Part shown: one piece after another, positions 62,775 to 64,000 of the stretch
Numbering within the stretch: the first letter of the stretch is position 1
Layout: every line of letters starts with the position of its first letter
Origin: Branchiibius hedensis
GTDB lineage: Bacteria > Actinomycetota > Actinomycetes > Actinomycetales > Dermatophilaceae
Direction of reading: 5' to 3'
Assembly (NCBI RefSeq): GCF_900108585.1
Contig: NZ_UESZ01000001.1
Coordinates: 3,410,001 to 3,474,000, forward strand
Length of the DNA: 64,000 nt
Program-made: the position numbers and the translations under genes
The notes under the pieces: generated by a model
Databases searched by the model: none
Told to the model about the DNA's origin: nothing
The model's input: the letters and a program-made list of their open reading frames with translations, nothing else

Positions 62775-63829
62775 TGGCCACCACCTTCCACGAACTGAAC
62801 GTCGCCCGGGTCGAACGCCTCACCGATGATGCGGTCGCCGTGACCTTCGAAGTGCCGGACGCCCTGCGCGAGCACTTCGACTTCGGCGCCGGGCAGTCGT
62901 TGACGCTGCGGCGCCTCGTCGAGGGCGCCGAGCACCGCCGCTCGTACTCCATCTGCGCCCCCGCGGGCAGCGCACCCCGGGTGGGCGTGCGCGAGATCCC
63001 CGGCGGCGGGCTCTTCTCCACCTGGCTGACCCGTGAGCTGCGGGTCGGTGACCGGGTCGAGGTCGGTACGCCGAGTGGCCGGTTCCGCGCGGACCCCACC
63101 TCGGGCGGGCGGCACCTGTGCATCGCCGCGGGCTCAGGGATCACCCCGATGCTGTCGGTGGCGGCGACCGTGCTGACGCATCCCGACGCGCAGGTGACGT
63201 TGCTCTACGGCAACCGGACCACGGACTCGGTGATGTTCGCCGAGGAGCTCGCGGATCTCAAGGACCGCTACCCCGCGCGGTTCGAGGTGGTGCACGTGCT
63301 GTCCCGGGAGCCGCGCTCGGTTGACCTCTTCTCCGGCCGGTTGGACGCGGATCGGCTGCGCCGGTTGCTGGCGCTACAGCCGATGGACAACATCGACGAC
63401 GTGTGGTTGTGCGGGCCGTTCGGGATGATCAACGATGCGCGCCAAGTGCTCGCGGAGATCGGATTCCCCTCGCAGCGAGTGCATTTCGAACTGTTCTACG
63501 TCGACGAGCCGCCACCGGAGGTGCATCGCGCGGAGGCTGCCCTCGACGGGGCGGTCAGTCAGGTCACCGTGACCCTGGACGGGCGTGAGACGCGGATCCC
63601 GATGTCGCGGGAACACAGCATTCTCGACGGCGCCGCCGCCTCCCGCAGCGATGTGCCGTTCGCCTGCAAGGGCGGGGTCTGTGGCACCTGTCGCGCGGTG
63701 GTCCGCGGGGGCGAGGTCGACATGCGGCGCAACTACGCGTTGGACGACGCCGAGGTCGACGCCGGGTTCGTGCTCACCTGCCAGACCTACCCGGTCAGCG
63801 ACGAGGTCAGCGTTGACTTCGATGCCTGA
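62774..63829 (+). CDS. paaE: 1,2-phenylacetyl-CoA epoxidase reductase subunit
   Basis: 351 residues. N-terminal FAD-binding domain (RRSYSICAPAG), NAD(P)-binding part (CIAAGSGITPMLSVAATVL), and a C-terminal 2Fe-2S ferredoxin (ACKGGVCGTCRAVV with a fourth Cys in LTCQTYP). It passes electrons from NADPH to PaaA. Overlaps the paaD stop by one base. Confidence 0.95.
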   Translation: MATTFHELNVARVERLTDDAVAVTFEVPDALREHFDFGAGQSLTLRRLVEGAEHRRSYSICAPAGSAPRVGVREIPGGGLFSTWLTRELRVGDRVEVGTPSGRFRADPTSGGRHLCIAAGSGITPMLSVAATVLTHPDAQVTLLYGNRTTDSVMFAEELADLKDRYPARFEVVHVLSREPRSVDLFSGRLDADRLRRLLALQPMDNIDDVWLCGPFGMINDARQVLAEIGFPSQRVHFELFYVDEPPPEVHRAEAALDGAVSQVTVTLDGRETRIPMSREHSILDGAAASRSDVPFACKGGVCGTCRAVVRGGEVDMRRNYALDDAEVDAGFVLTCQTYPVSDEVSVDFDA

Positions 63830-64000
63830 ACCGGTCCTGGTGGAGGATGCCGGTGATCGGTTGGTCGTGCGCCTCAATCGCCCGCAGGCCCGCAACGCCA
63901 TCGACCAGGAGATGGTCGACGCGCTGCACGAGGTGTGTACTGCGTTGGAGGCAGCTCCCCGGATCGGGTTGATCATCGGTGAGGGCAGCACGTTCGCGGC
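63822..64000 (+). CDS. Enoyl-CoA hydratase/isomerase (partial, runs off the window)
   Basis: The first 59 residues only. VEDAGDRLVVRLNRPQARNA and IDQEMVDALHEVCTALEA are the crotonase fold N-terminus, with the NRPQARNAI substrate loop. In this position it is probably a PaaF- or PaaG-type enzyme, but which one is not visible. The start overlaps the paaE stop by 8 bp. Confidence 0.85.
   Translation, partial: MPEPVLVEDAGDRLVVRLNRPQARNAIDQEMVDALHEVCTALEAAPRIGLIIGEGSTFA

Overview
The window is high-G+C DNA with dense, short-spaced genes, many GTG starts, many ATGA/GTGA overlaps and strong AGGAGG-type ribosome sites. Together with Tat-type and lipoprotein signals, a complete paaABCDE set, DUF222/HNH genes and an App1-like phosphatase, this points to an actinobacterial chromosome. 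A Micrococcales (Dermacoccaceae-like) host is my inference; no rRNA or marker gene is present to prove it. I saw no tRNA, rRNA, CRISPR array, insertion sequence or prophage.

Layout. 0-17 kb is mostly housekeeping and accessory metabolism: a Tat-exported glycoside-hydrolase-like protein, App1-like phosphatase, Fpg/Nei glycosylase, flavin monooxygenase, PEP-mutase-like enzyme, a TetR/GAP divergent pair, rhodanese, YbaK, a two-component system facing an ABC exporter, CapA-like protein with TetR, pdxY and PPK2. 17.5-19.3 kb holds a striking tandem pair of secreted proteins that share a nearly identical I36-type domain but carry different cell-wall hydrolase domains. 20-27 kb has a Doc/ribbon-helix-helix toxin-antitoxin pair, a lone AAA ATPase, secreted proteins, a truncated PIN-toxin remnant and an isochorismatase-like hydrolase. 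27.4-31.8 kb is a possible surface-display module: an ECF sigma factor apparently fused through a zinc finger to a membrane-spanning anti-sigma-like part (now split by a frameshift), a large Ser/Thr/Pro-repeat wall protein and a lipoprotein-type sortase lacking a visible catalytic Arg.

31.8-54.9 kb carries a SpoU methyltransferase, an ATPase, a VapBC pair, an ArsR/SRPBCC/FAD-oxidoreductase operon with a perfect operator, and an efflux-rich zone: three MFS pumps, each paired with a TetR or MarR repressor and a conspicuous palindromic operator, then an FtsX-type exporter with two ATPases, one of which lacks the ABC signature. It ends with small enzymes, a SUFU-domain protein and an AGE-family epimerase.

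54.9-64 kb is the phenylacetate degradation locus: paaK, then (opposite strand) a methyltransferase-acetyltransferase fusion, an OsmC protein and paaZ, then paaABCDE and the start of an enoyl-CoA hydratase running off the edge. PaaK makes phenylacetyl-CoA, PaaABCDE epoxidises it, and PaaZ opens the ring and oxidises the aldehyde. The paaK promoter and the paaZ/paaA intergenic region share a near-identical 20-bp palindromic site, so one repressor probably controls the whole pathway; no paaR gene lies in the window.
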